From Bradyrhizobium forestalis (GTDB taxonomy: Bacteria > Pseudomonadota > Alphaproteobacteria > Rhizobiales > Xanthobacteraceae): a stretch of 64,000 nt of DNA. The stretch spans positions 1 to 64,000 of the forward strand of contig NZ_PGVG01000036.1 in NCBI RefSeq assembly GCF_002795245.1. The letters run 5' to 3'. The position numbers and the translations under genes are program-made. A model generated the notes under the pieces. It was not told where the DNA came from. It saw nothing but the letters and a program-made list of their open reading frames with translations, and ran no database searches. Shown here piece after piece: positions 56,330 to 64,000 of the stretch (within the stretch, counting starts at the first letter, position 1; every line of letters starts with the position of its first letter).

Positions 56330-57174
56330 CTCGGCCATCGCCTGTCGAAATACTTCGCGCCCAGGTCTGCTCGAATGGTGAGCTCTCGTTTGTGATGGAG
56401 GCGCATGACGCCCTGTCCGCCACAATCTCTCAGCGCTCAGGATTCAAGGGGCTCTGGGCGTCTGGCTCGTCGATTGCTGGCTCGCTCGGCTACCGCGATG
56501 CCAATGAAGCTTCATGGACCCAGCTCGTCGAGAGCATCCAACGCATAGTGGACTCGACCGCGCTAGCTGTGTCGTTGACGGCGACGGGGTTTGGGCAACT
56601 TCAACGATGCCCGCCTCCTCGCACGCAAACCCCGTCAGGGTCGCGCGGCGCGCGTCTCGCCTGAGGACTAAGATGAACTCGCTCATTGGGGAACGGCATT
56701 CGCGCGCCGACTACGACGAATTCTCGGGCTGCGAAGGATACGGTCGCTGAAAACCTGGCTCTCGCGGCTAGGATCGAAGCGCTGATCGCCGGCCATGGAT
56801 TGAACGAAGCCATCTTGCGTGCTCACGTCTATGCCGATGCTGGAGCCGATGCAATCTTCATTCACGCGCGAAAGAGAACCGCTGACGAAATGCTTTCGGT
56901 TGTCACCGAGTGGCGGAACCGGCTACCTGATTGTTCCGACGACATACTATCGAACGCTCTCAGCCTATCGTGGTGCGCGCATCTCCACGGTCATCTGGGC
57001 CAATCACTTATGCGAGCTGCAGCAGCTGCAACGCGGCGTGTCTACGATAGTATCCTCGCTCAGGAGGGCGTTCCGAGCATTGAAATCTCATATCGCCCCA
57101 GTCAGCGAGATCTTCGAGCTCCTGGGGTATGACGAACTCGCATTGGCCGAAAAGCGATATCTGCAGCCCCTCTA
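56330..57174 (+). pseudogene. PEP mutase, inactivated copy
   Basis: A decayed paralogue of the gene at 25689, readable in three frames. The parts are EILRAQVCSNGELSFVMEAHDALSA to LVESIQRIVDST (first frame), AENLALAARIEALIAGHGLN to SVVTEWRNRLP (second frame) and TYYRTLSAYRGARISTVIWA to DELALAEKRYLQPL (third frame), ending at 57174. The catalytic EDSCFPK region is destroyed by frameshifts around 56580-56670. It shows that pepM existed in at least two complete copies. Confidence 0.85.
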
Positions 57175-57673
57175 ATCTATGGTGACAGGTTTTGTCACCT
57201 AACGTTGCCCTCCTGAAAAGCCGCCGCGATCCGAACACCCATCGCCTCTCGTCAGTCTTGCTTCGGTGTCAACCAAGACTCGAGTTTCTAATCCTGGCGA
57301 CGCTTTGACACGGCGGAACAGCTTTCCCCTGCCAGTTGATATTCCAAGCGCGGATGACGATGATACCGACGTGTTATCCACGATGGTCATGGGTTAACGT
57401 CAGAGAACGTCGCATTTACTTTAGGTCGGGAGCGTATGCTTAAAAGGGCAGTCCGGGTTATGGCGTTAGCCAGATCAGCTTGCCATCGATGAGCGCCTTC
57501 GCCGCGGACATCGCTCAAGCCGATCGGACGGCCCGGCTCAACCATATCTGCGAGCCACGTCTGAAAGAATCATGCGCCGTTGCGTCAACGCTCACGCGCG
57601 CCTCCCTCACCAGATTGTAAAAGGGATGTGGGACTATCAGGCCGGTGCTCATGTCCCTCCAGCACGGCCAAAT
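57175..57673. other. Gap with no supported gene
   Basis: About 500 bases between the dead PEP mutase and the ABC exporter gene; no motif found. Confidence 0.4.
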
Positions 57674-57720
57674 AGCCCTAGGGCTACGGAGATGCGGCCA
57701 GCCATATTTTAGGGCTGGCC
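57674..57720 (-). terminator. Hairpins at the end of the ABC exporter gene
   Basis: GGCCAGCC (57696-57703) and GGCTGGCC (57713-57720) form a perfect 8-bp stem over the stop codon. A second palindrome, TAGCCCTAGGGCTA (57674-57687), is followed on the minus strand by TTTT. Together they look like a terminator of the minus-strand operon. Confidence 0.5.
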
Positions 57721-59517
57721 GTCCGCCGAGAGCGGACCGAACTCGACGGCCTGCCGCTCGAACAGACTGCGATAGATGCCGCCGGGTTGCACGATCAGTG
57801 CCGGATGCGTGCCCTGCTCGACGATCTGGCCGCGATCGAACACCAGGACGCGGTCGAGGCCGCGCACCGTCGACAGGCGATGAGCGATTACGATCGAGGT
57901 GCGGTCCTTCATCAGCCGTTCCATCGCCTCTTGGATCAGCGCTTCCGATTCCGAATCCAGGCTCGACGTCGCCTCGTCCAGAATCAACACTGGCGCATCG
58001 GCAAGGAACGCGCGCGCCAGCGCAACGCGCTGCCGCTCGCCGCCCGACAGATTTACGCCGCGCTCACCCACCAACGTGCCGTAGCCCTTCGGCGATCGTA
58101 TGATAAAGTCATGCGCATTGGCGAGCCTCGCGGCCTGCTTGATCGCCGCCATGCTCGCGCCGGGCCGGCCATAAGCGATGTTTTCAGCCAGCGAGCGGTG
58201 AAACAGGATCGGCTCCTGCTCCACGATCGCGATCTGGCTGCGCAGCGACTGCTGCGTGGCTTTCGCAACGTCCTGGCCGTCGATCAGGATCCGGCCGCCG
58301 GAGACGTCGTAGAGGCGCTGAATCAACTTGACGAACGTGGTCTTGCCGGAGCCGGAGCGGCCGACCAGACCGATCCGCTCGCCGGCGCGGATCTTGATCG
58401 ACAATCCGTCGTAGAGCGGCACGCGATCGCCGTCATAGAGGAAGGTGACGTCCTCGAACGTGATGCGCCCACCGTGAATGTCGATCGGCTTGGCGTCGGG
58501 GGCATCGACAATGCCGATCGGCTCGCCATAGATGGTAACGAGTTCCTCCATGTCGTTCACCGAGCGCTGCAGATTGTTGATGTGCATCCCGACGTCACGC
58601 AGATAGGCGTGGATGATGTAATAGCTTGTCAACACATAGGTGACGTCGCCCGGAGAGGCGCGCCCCGCTATCCACAGCAGGATGGCGCCGCCGATCACCG
58701 AAGCACGGAAACACAAGAGCATTACGAGCTGCACCGCGCTCGTGCCATTGGACCGCAGCCAAGTGCGCTGCACCCGCGCCCGCCAGCGTCTGACGACACC
58801 GTCAAGCCGCGCATCCTCACGCGCCTCAGCGCCGAAGGACTTCACCACAGTATTGCAGGTGAGCGCGTCCGCTAGCGTGCCGCTGACTTTGCTGTCCCAG
58901 GCGTTGGAAACGCGCGCCGCCGGCGCGATGTAACCGATCGTGAATGCCGTCGTGATGGCGACGTAGATCACTGCGCCGAGGCCGATCACGGCGCCGAGCT
59001 CGGGCCAATGCAGGCCGAGCAGGATCGTCGAGCCCACGAGCACCGCGAGGGACGGCAACAATGCCATCAGGATAGTATGATTAAGCAGGTCGATCGCCCA
59101 CATGCCGCGGGTGATCTTGCGGACGGTCGAGCCGGCGAACGAATTAGCGTGCCAGTCGGTTGAGAAGCGCTGCACGCGCATGAAGGCCCCACGGGCCACA
59201 TCTGACATGGTCTTCAGCGTGAACGGCACGATCGCCTGCAAGCCCGTAAACCGCAATATAATCGAGAGCAGACCAAGCGCGAGGGTGCCAACGAACGCAA
59301 TCAGTGGCGCATGTCGCGCCGCTTGGTCGGAGGGGACCGAGGTCAATGCGTCCACCAGACGGCCGGAATAGACCGGCATGAACAGGTCGGCGACCGTCGC
59401 CCCTAAGAAGCCGACGAGGATGACCGTGGCACGGACTGGCTGCTTCAGCCAATGCTCCAACGCAAACGGGAGAACCAGGCCGATTGCGGCGGTCCGTTTG
59501 TCATCTTGACTGGTCAT
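57709..59517 (-). CDS. ABC exporter, fused membrane and ATP-binding domains
   Basis: About 602 residues. Six membrane segments (roughly residues 15-330) precede an ATPase domain: Walker A GLVGRSGSGKTT, signature LSGGERQRVALARA, Walker B VLILDEATSSLD, and the switch His in VIAHRLSTVRG. This is the MsbA/lipid or peptide exporter form (a half-transporter working as a dimer). The ATG 59517 is used; the open frame reaches 59580. It follows a small protein gene and a thioredoxin-like gene on the same strand and may export a product that needs them, but the cargo is unknown. Confidence 0.9.
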   Translation of the reverse strand: MTSQDDKRTAAIGLVLPFALEHWLKQPVRATVILVGFLGATVADLFMPVYSGRLVDALTSVPSDQAARHAPLIAFVGTLALGLLSIILRFTGLQAIVPFTLKTMSDVARGAFMRVQRFSTDWHANSFAGSTVRKITRGMWAIDLLNHTILMALLPSLAVLVGSTILLGLHWPELGAVIGLGAVIYVAITTAFTIGYIAPAARVSNAWDSKVSGTLADALTCNTVVKSFGAEAREDARLDGVVRRWRARVQRTWLRSNGTSAVQLVMLLCFRASVIGGAILLWIAGRASPGDVTYVLTSYYIIHAYLRDVGMHINNLQRSVNDMEELVTIYGEPIGIVDAPDAKPIDIHGGRITFEDVTFLYDGDRVPLYDGLSIKIRAGERIGLVGRSGSGKTTFVKLIQRLYDVSGGRILIDGQDVAKATQQSLRSQIAIVEQEPILFHRSLAENIAYGRPGASMAAIKQAARLANAHDFIIRSPKGYGTLVGERGVNLSGGERQRVALARAFLADAPVLILDEATSSLDSESEALIQEAMERLMKDRTSIVIAHRLSTVRGLDRVLVFDRGQIVEQGTHPALIVQPGGIYRSLFERQAVEFGPLSADGQP

Positions 59518-59669
59518 GGCGCTAGGGGTTTGTTGCGCACACGGTGTAAAAACCGTTCGATGCAGACCCGACGTGCACAATGCCTGGCGCGCCGTCCGAG
59601 GGATGCGATAAATGCCCGCAGTCTGGGGGCTGCGGCCGAACTCTTCTACCCATTTCAGCCACTCTTCGC

Positions 59670-59930
59670 CTAGGCGCTTAGCTGAAGCGCCTCACGCTTG
59701 CGAGCTCCTTGTCCCGGGATTGGCGCAGCCGCGCGAAAATCCTCAACGTCGGGTCTGCCTCCAAAATACCGAATCGCTTGCCCGATGCCGCCTGCGGAGC
59801 CCGCACTTCGACCGCGGCGGGGCCGAAGGGCGCGATGGCTGAGAGCATCGATCTGAGACATCGGCCAGCCTTGCGCTATCCGAGCTTGTGTGAGCCAGGT
59901 AGGCGGGATCGGCGCCACTCTCTTTTTCAT
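59670..59930 (-). CDS. Small protein coupled to the TlpA-like gene
   Basis: An 86-residue basic protein (MKKRVAPIPPTWLTQARIAQ...). Its ATG overlaps the TlpA-like stop codon as ATGA (59927-59930) and has GGAGGAG upstream, so it is very likely translated. The middle is Gly- and Arg-rich (RPRRGRSAGSAGGIGQAIRY). It lies between a thioredoxin-like gene and an ABC exporter. A secreted peptide or a small DNA/RNA-binding protein are both possible; I do not recognise it. Confidence 0.6.
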   Translation of the reverse strand: MKKRVAPIPPTWLTQARIAQGWPMSQIDALSHRALRPRRGRSAGSAGGIGQAIRYFGGRPDVEDFRAAAPIPGQGARKREALQLSA

Positions 59931-61291
59931 CTTTTCTCCTCCGGCGACGCTTGCGCTTTGGTACTTTGCGGGACTCCGGCTTGCGGAGTCGCACAAAGAG
60001 ACCCATAGCAATCCTTCTGACCCTTGTAGTTGGCCAGCGTTTGGACCAATACCGACATAACCTGCTGTTTCAGTTCGTCCGGGATCGGTGCGGGGCTGTC
60101 CAGCGACTTCAGCGTCACCTCGATCAACTCGATTGCGCGATCCTTGTTGCCGCTCTCGTAGTAGTACTGAGCGACCGCCGGATAGGACAGGAACTTAAGG
60201 GTCTCGCCGCGTTGCGGAGGATTCACTGCTAGAATGTGTTCGGATAACTCATTTCCCATCGCGAAGCGCTCGGCCTGTGGCAAATGAGAGTTGTCATTCG
60301 CCGGATCAAAGAGTTGGCGCATCGCCCCAGCCATCCACAGCGCGGATTTTTTGTTGATCGCGTCACGAACCAACTGGCGCATCACAGGCAGGCCGGCCTG
60401 CAAGTCGTGCATTTTGTGAAGCAACAGATCTGCACGGAGCACGCGAAAGTTCACGTCATCCGGCAGAACAGCAACGGCTTCTTCGACCACCGAAAGCGCC
60501 TTCGCCCAATCCTGCGCCTCCATCGCCGGCGTCAGTTTGGCGAAGATCGGCATTGTGCGTTCGCCCTTGGCGATCCGCTCTGCATCGGCGGCTTTCGCTT
60601 CATCGCTGACGCGCCAACTCCCGGTCAGAATCTTCGGCAAAACGTCTTCGAGTTGCGTCGGGGAACCGATAAAGGCGATGTGGCCGTCGCGGTCGACGAC
60701 GAACGAGGTGGGAATCCCAATAGAAAAGCTGGAATCCATCCAAAGCTTGTCCATTTCGCGTGTGTAGTCGAACCCGACCCGATAGTTGAGATTCGGCAAC
60801 TTTTCGGTCAACCATGCGTCCAACTTGCTTGCGGCCTCGTCCGCTGTTTGAGCGCGTTCACGAGCGGCTATTCCGATGACCTCAACTCCGCTATCTCTGT
60901 ATTTCTCTTGCAGCTGTACCAGACCGGAGAGCGCCGCCACACACGGTGCGCACCAAGTTGCCCAAAATTCGACGATGTACACTTTCCCTGGCTGGAAGCT
61001 CGTGAGGGGCTGCCCACGCAGCCAGTTCTCCACCTTGATCGGAGGAGCAGGGGATTCTAAGCCCAGCGCCATGTTACTCTCCAAAGTTATTGTCAGAGGT
61101 TGCGCGACGTTTTGCGCTAGCTGATCTCTGATCGCGACCGCGAGGGGTGGTGCCTTGGTGTAGACGGGCTGCTCAGCCTGATCCGCAGCGATTGCCGGTG
61201 TCGCCGCGCTAAGCACGACGACACACAAACTCACAAGCAACAAGCTCTTCCTCTCACAAGCGGGCCACATCAGTTCAAGGAAAGTGAGCAT
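59927..61291 (-). CDS. TlpA-like thioredoxin-fold protein with TPR-like C-terminal half
   Basis: About 454 residues from the ATG 61291 (61270 and 61348 are also possible). An N-terminal membrane or signal segment (KSLLLVSLCVVVLSAATPAIA) sends it to the periplasm. The TlpA/AhpC-type redox domain (about residues 70-235) has the WCAPC active site in VEFWATWCAPC and the cis-Pro in GIPTSFVV. The C-terminal 200 residues are helical and repeat-like (TPR-like). Such proteins reduce periplasmic disulphides. It is first in an operon with the small protein and the ABC exporter. Confidence 0.87.
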   Translation of the reverse strand: MLTFLELMWPACERKSLLLVSLCVVVLSAATPAIAADQAEQPVYTKAPPLAVAIRDQLAQNVAQPLTITLESNMALGLESPAPPIKVENWLRGQPLTSFQPGKVYIVEFWATWCAPCVAALSGLVQLQEKYRDSGVEVIGIAARERAQTADEAASKLDAWLTEKLPNLNYRVGFDYTREMDKLWMDSSFSIGIPTSFVVDRDGHIAFIGSPTQLEDVLPKILTGSWRVSDEAKAADAERIAKGERTMPIFAKLTPAMEAQDWAKALSVVEEAVAVLPDDVNFRVLRADLLLHKMHDLQAGLPVMRQLVRDAINKKSALWMAGAMRQLFDPANDNSHLPQAERFAMGNELSEHILAVNPPQRGETLKFLSYPAVAQYYYESGNKDRAIELIEVTLKSLDSPAPIPDELKQQVMSVLVQTLANYKGQKDCYGSLCATPQAGVPQSTKAQASPEEKR

Positions 61292-62425
61292 CGCTGGTCT
61301 CGCGTTTGGTGCGCTCAGCGCCTGCAGTACTGCTGCACTTAGTTGCAACGTCCGTGCCAGAATCGTCTGCGCGCATTAACGCCCAATTGCGCATGAATAG
61401 CTCAATAGCACTTCACTGCGACCAGTGTGTTGAATCCGCCGCGCTTTGTGCCGCTGTCCGAATTTGAACAAGAATGCGCACTTCGCGCCGCCAGAAAGCT
61501 GATTTGATGTTGTGAGCCGCCGAACGGAAACTTGGTAATCGCTGTCCCCTAGCAGACAGGATTAGAGGCGAGCGACGATTTAGATCGGACTCGAGCCAAA
61601 GCCCCGTGGACCGTGGATACGTGTTCTGGTCGATGACGATGGAACCATTCGCCGGGCACTGCAGACGGTGCTGCGGATCGGGGAGGCTTTGAAACTGTCA
61701 ATGCTTGCCATCGCGCTAGCGGTTCCTGCACCACAAACTGATACTTCGATTACTTTGCTGTCCAGCCGGGTTTACCAGGGATCCGTGATGCCCTATCGAT
61801 TTCGAAAACCGTTGCCCCCGTATCGAAACAGATGCCGCCGATCGCCTCGATGGAGCTAAGGCTTTACTCCAGGTTCTGACCAGGAGGCCGGCTGGACCCA
61901 GCCGCTGGCGGCGCGCATCACTTCCTCGCTGGCATGAAACTCTTTGCGCAAGCAGGGGACCTTGGACCAATTGGCTACAGCTGGATGACAGGTCTCCAAT
62001 AAGCAGATGGCGGCCCCTGCAATATGTCGTCGGTCTGCGCAGCTAAACACTGTGGACCTAAACAGCGTCGCCGAGGTCGATTGACAACGGACGACGGGCC
62101 GCAGCGAGCGAGCCTTGGCGCTGCTTTCTTAAGAGGGGCGCCGCGCAATTGTCGTCGTGCTCCTGAAAGCGTTTCGAGTCCTGTTGATCGTTCGATTTGG
62201 ACAAGAGAATTCACGCGTCTGCGCGGCACCCAACGCACGAAGCGCCGAGGGTATTGCTCCGCTGGTGAGGCGCGGCCGCGAAACGCGCCGTCGTCTTCGG
62301 CGATGCGACGCAAGGCACCGCAACCTGCGATCATTTCATTCAACAAACCCGAATATCCGTCCTGTTCGCAATTTTGCAAACGAGTAGAAGCCGTCAACAA
62401 TCCTGCCTCAGACTTCAGCTGCTCC
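61292..62425. other. Gap with no firm gene
   Basis: About 1.1 kb. A short stretch near 61615-61700 (RVLVDDDGTIRRALQTVLR) resembles the start of a response-regulator receiver domain and could be a tiny fragment. Nothing else was recognised. Confidence 0.35.
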
Positions 62426-62985
62426 GATTGTCTCTCATTACGGCTCGAGGCCTTGTCCGTCTCTCCGAAGCCGAGGCCATGACGGCGCGAGCCGCCGAGC
62501 TACGCGAACAAGGCGCGGACGTGATCACACTCGGTCAGGGCGAACCCGATTTCGAAGCCTCACTTGCTGCCTGCGAGGCCGGCAGCTGCTCAATCCACAT
62601 CGGCCGACGAAAAGCACCGCGCTCGTAAGGAGCAGACAGCTGCGCCGGCCAGTCAGCGAGACTTCAGTCGCGATCACGGGCTCAATTCCAGTATCGATCA
62701 GACCATGTTTTTTGCGGCGCGAAGCAGGTCGTTTTCAACGCGACGTTTGCAAGTCTCGAGACTGGAGCAACGGCGGCTCGGAGGCCGACGCAATGACCGG
62801 CTGGTGCGTTCTGTATGGCGTAGGGCCTTTGGCTCTGGTCGAGGCCATCAATCTCGTCCAGAGTCGAACCTTTTCCCAAAGGAGCTCGATCGCGCAATAT
62901 GCAGCTGTCGAGGCACTATCTGGCCTCCGGGGTTCATCTGAGGCAATTCGCGCGCGTTTCCGCAACGCTGTCGCTGCAATCTCGA
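62426..62985 (+). pseudogene. Class I aminotransferase, inactivated copy
   Basis: A degraded paralogue of the gene at 46489. LSLITARGLVRLSEAEAMTA and LREQGADVITLGQGEPDF align with its N-terminus, DFSRDHGLNSSIDQ with the next part, and SEADAMTGWCVLYGVGPLAL to SSIAQYAAVEALSG with the PLP region, where the PLP Lys is replaced (SKSDA to SEADA). The middle third is deleted and frames shift. The TTG TCT CTC start is shared with the intact gene, supporting that start there. Confidence 0.85.
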
Positions 62986-63249
62986 TGGTTTGGGCCGGCT
63001 CATTCTTGCGGCTGCACTCCATTTCGTTGAATGGAGGGCCATCGGCTCCCTCTCAGCGAGCATCCTTGCCTTTGGCTCGATGCCGTCCGCGCAGGTGGGC
63101 AGCGAAATCGAACGGCTGCCGAGCCAGCGGAACGGCTGAACTCCGGTCAGCGCCCGCAACATCTGCGCCGCCGCAAATTGATAGAGGGTCGACATACCAG
63201 CGCCTGTGCGGGCCGGCAAGTAGCGTCGAGGAACGATTCGATGACACTC

Positions 63250-63264
63250 ATCGAATAATTCGAT
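63250..63264. promoter_or_regulatory. Dyad ATCGAATAATTCGAT, probable LysR-type operator
   Basis: Identical to the dyad at 45634-45648; 23 of the surrounding 24 bases agree (63241-63264). It lies about 75 bases before the XRE regulator gene. Confidence 0.6.
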
Positions 63265-63340
63265 CCCCCCCAATTTGCTGACGTTTTTATGTAGGTTATA
63301 GCCTGTGGTTTGATCGCCATCGAAATGGCTGCTTTCGCGC

Positions 63341-63622
63341 ATGAGAGCTCGTGCGCTTGTGGCTTACAATGTGCGCCGGATCCGCGTCCAGCGCGGTATT
63401 CCGCAAGAGCAATTGGCCTATGATGCAGGTGTTGATCGCTCCTACATGAGCCGTCTCGAGCGCCAACAGGCGAACCCGACAATCGATCTTCTCGATCGCC
63501 TTGCCGAGACGCTCGACGTTGCTGTCTCCGAGCTGTTTGTTCGGCCATCCAAGGGTGCGCCGCCACCCGCGACCTTACCTAAAGGTCGCAAGCCGAGGCC
63601 GACACGCCGCAAAAGGACCTAG
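63341..63622 (+). CDS. XRE-family helix-turn-helix regulator
   Basis: A 93-residue protein with an N-terminal XRE/Cro-type HTH (residues 8-65): RRIRVQRGIPQEQLAYDAGV, DRSYMSRLERQQANPTIDLL, DRLAETLDVAVSELF. A basic tail (KGRKPRPTRRKRT) follows. It has no ligand domain. The dyad at 63250 is upstream and a LysR gene follows 160 bases downstream; together they could form a small regulatory module. Confidence 0.88.
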   Translation: MRARALVAYNVRRIRVQRGIPQEQLAYDAGVDRSYMSRLERQQANPTIDLLDRLAETLDVAVSELFVRPSKGAPPPATLPKGRKPRPTRRKRT

Positions 63623-63739
63623 CCGCCCTGACAGCACCGAGCCGTTGACGCCGATCCTGTGCGGTGACCAAGCATTATGCGCTCCCACGCCGATTTTGTG
63701 CTCAGCCGACCCTTCATATGCGGGAATCCCGCTATGGAC

Positions 63740-63754
63740 ATCGAATAATGTGAT
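63740..63754. promoter_or_regulatory. Variant dyad before the LysR gene
   Basis: ATCGAATAATGTGAT differs from the dyads at 45634 and 63250 in two bases of the right arm. It is 30 bases before the LysR start, where LysR regulators often bind to control themselves. Confidence 0.45.
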
Positions 63755-63783
63755 GGATGTTCATTCTGGCGCCGGAGCAGACA

Positions 63784-64000
63784 ATGGCGGCTCAAGACGA
63801 TGAAGTTCCTTTAAATGCCATCCGCGCTTTTGTGACCGTCGCACGCGAAGGCAGCGTCACGCGCGCCGCCAGCAGCCTGGGAACGACGCAGAGCTCGGTC
63901 AGCCGCTATTTGTCCGTCCTGCGGGACTATCTTGGTGCGGATCTCATTGAGCGGCGTGGGCGGCGCAGTGATTTGACCGAGTTCGGAAGGTTATTCGCTA
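63784..64000 (+). CDS. LysR-family transcriptional regulator (5' part, runs off the window)
   Basis: Only the first 72 codons are in the window: MAAQDDEVPLNAIRAFVTVA opens the winged HTH, followed by TRAASSLGTTQSSVSRYLSV (recognition helix) and DYLGADLIERRGRRSDLTEF. No lesion is seen, unlike its paralogue at 48937-49832. Dyads of LysR-box form before this gene and before the importer operon make it a candidate regulator of the phosphonate uptake and breakdown genes. Confidence 0.85.
   Translation, partial: MAAQDDEVPLNAIRAFVTVAREGSVTRAASSLGTTQSSVSRYLSVLRDYLGADLIERRGRRSDLTEFGRLFA

Noticed and set aside
61600..61700. Response-regulator receiver fragment (RVLVDDDGTIRRALQTVL)
   Set aside because: About 18 residues only; could be chance. 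No aspartyl phosphorylation site follows.
1..64000. tRNA genes, rRNA genes and CRISPR arrays
   Set aside because: No T-loop-like sequence in a cloverleaf context, no rRNA core sequence and no regularly spaced repeats were seen by eye; a tRNAscan or CRISPR search was not possible.

Overview
The window looks like part of a symbiosis island of a slow-growing rhizobium, most likely Bradyrhizobium or a close relative. The reasons are two NopM-type ubiquitin-ligase effectors, four tts boxes (the TtsI-bound promoter element of rhizobial type III secretion genes), a secreted pectinase pair, IS66 and IS5 elements, many decayed genes with long gaps between them, and candidate NifA sites. No taxonomic search could be run. 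I saw no rRNA, tRNA or CRISPR array.

Layout. 0.2-4.4 kb: two divergent nopM effector genes sharing a control region with two tts boxes. 5.0-5.7 kb: a J-domain protein. 6.5-9.6 kb: a pectinesterase and a polygalacturonase behind a tts box. 11.1-12.5 kb: a dead MATE transporter. 13-17.3 kb: a cold-shock protein and a secreted prolyl oligopeptidase behind a tts box. 18.3-21.4 kb: a complete IS66-family element with an 8-bp target duplication and a passenger gene. 21.8-25.3 kb: Lrp and Crp/Fnr regulators, a dead DNA methyltransferase and a truncated type VI tssA.

25.7-48.6 kb is the most interesting part, a two-sided phosphonate locus. The plus-strand half (25.7-35.8 kb) holds PEP mutase, a PntC-like cytidylyltransferase, a class I aminotransferase, a CDP-alcohol phosphatidyltransferase, a second PLP enzyme, a GNAT protein, two methyltransferases and an AstE/AspA-type amidohydrolase. 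These could make a C-P compound, possibly a phosphonolipid. Exact or near TGT-N10-ACA (NifA) sites lie before several of them. The minus-strand half (35.9-45.5 kb) holds a PhyH-type oxygenase, an alkaline-phosphatase-superfamily hydrolase, a third PLP enzyme, a MetE-like protein and a four-gene ABC importer. An aminotransferase and a phosphonopyruvate hydrolase follow (46.5-48.6 kb), which matches the known route for phosphonoalanine breakdown. Synthesis, uptake and breakdown side by side resemble a rhizopine arrangement; that is my inference.

48.9-64.0 kb is a decayed accessory region. It holds broken LysR, PEP-mutase and aminotransferase copies, a DcaP-like porin, an IS5-type element, a short LuxR protein, a TlpA/small-protein/ABC-exporter operon, an XRE regulator and the start of an intact LysR gene at the right edge. 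The broken copies pair with intact genes elsewhere, so the aminotransferase/LysR module was duplicated and the two copies decayed in complementary ways. A 15-bp dyad of LysR-box form occurs before the ABC importer and before the XRE gene, with a near copy before the LysR gene.
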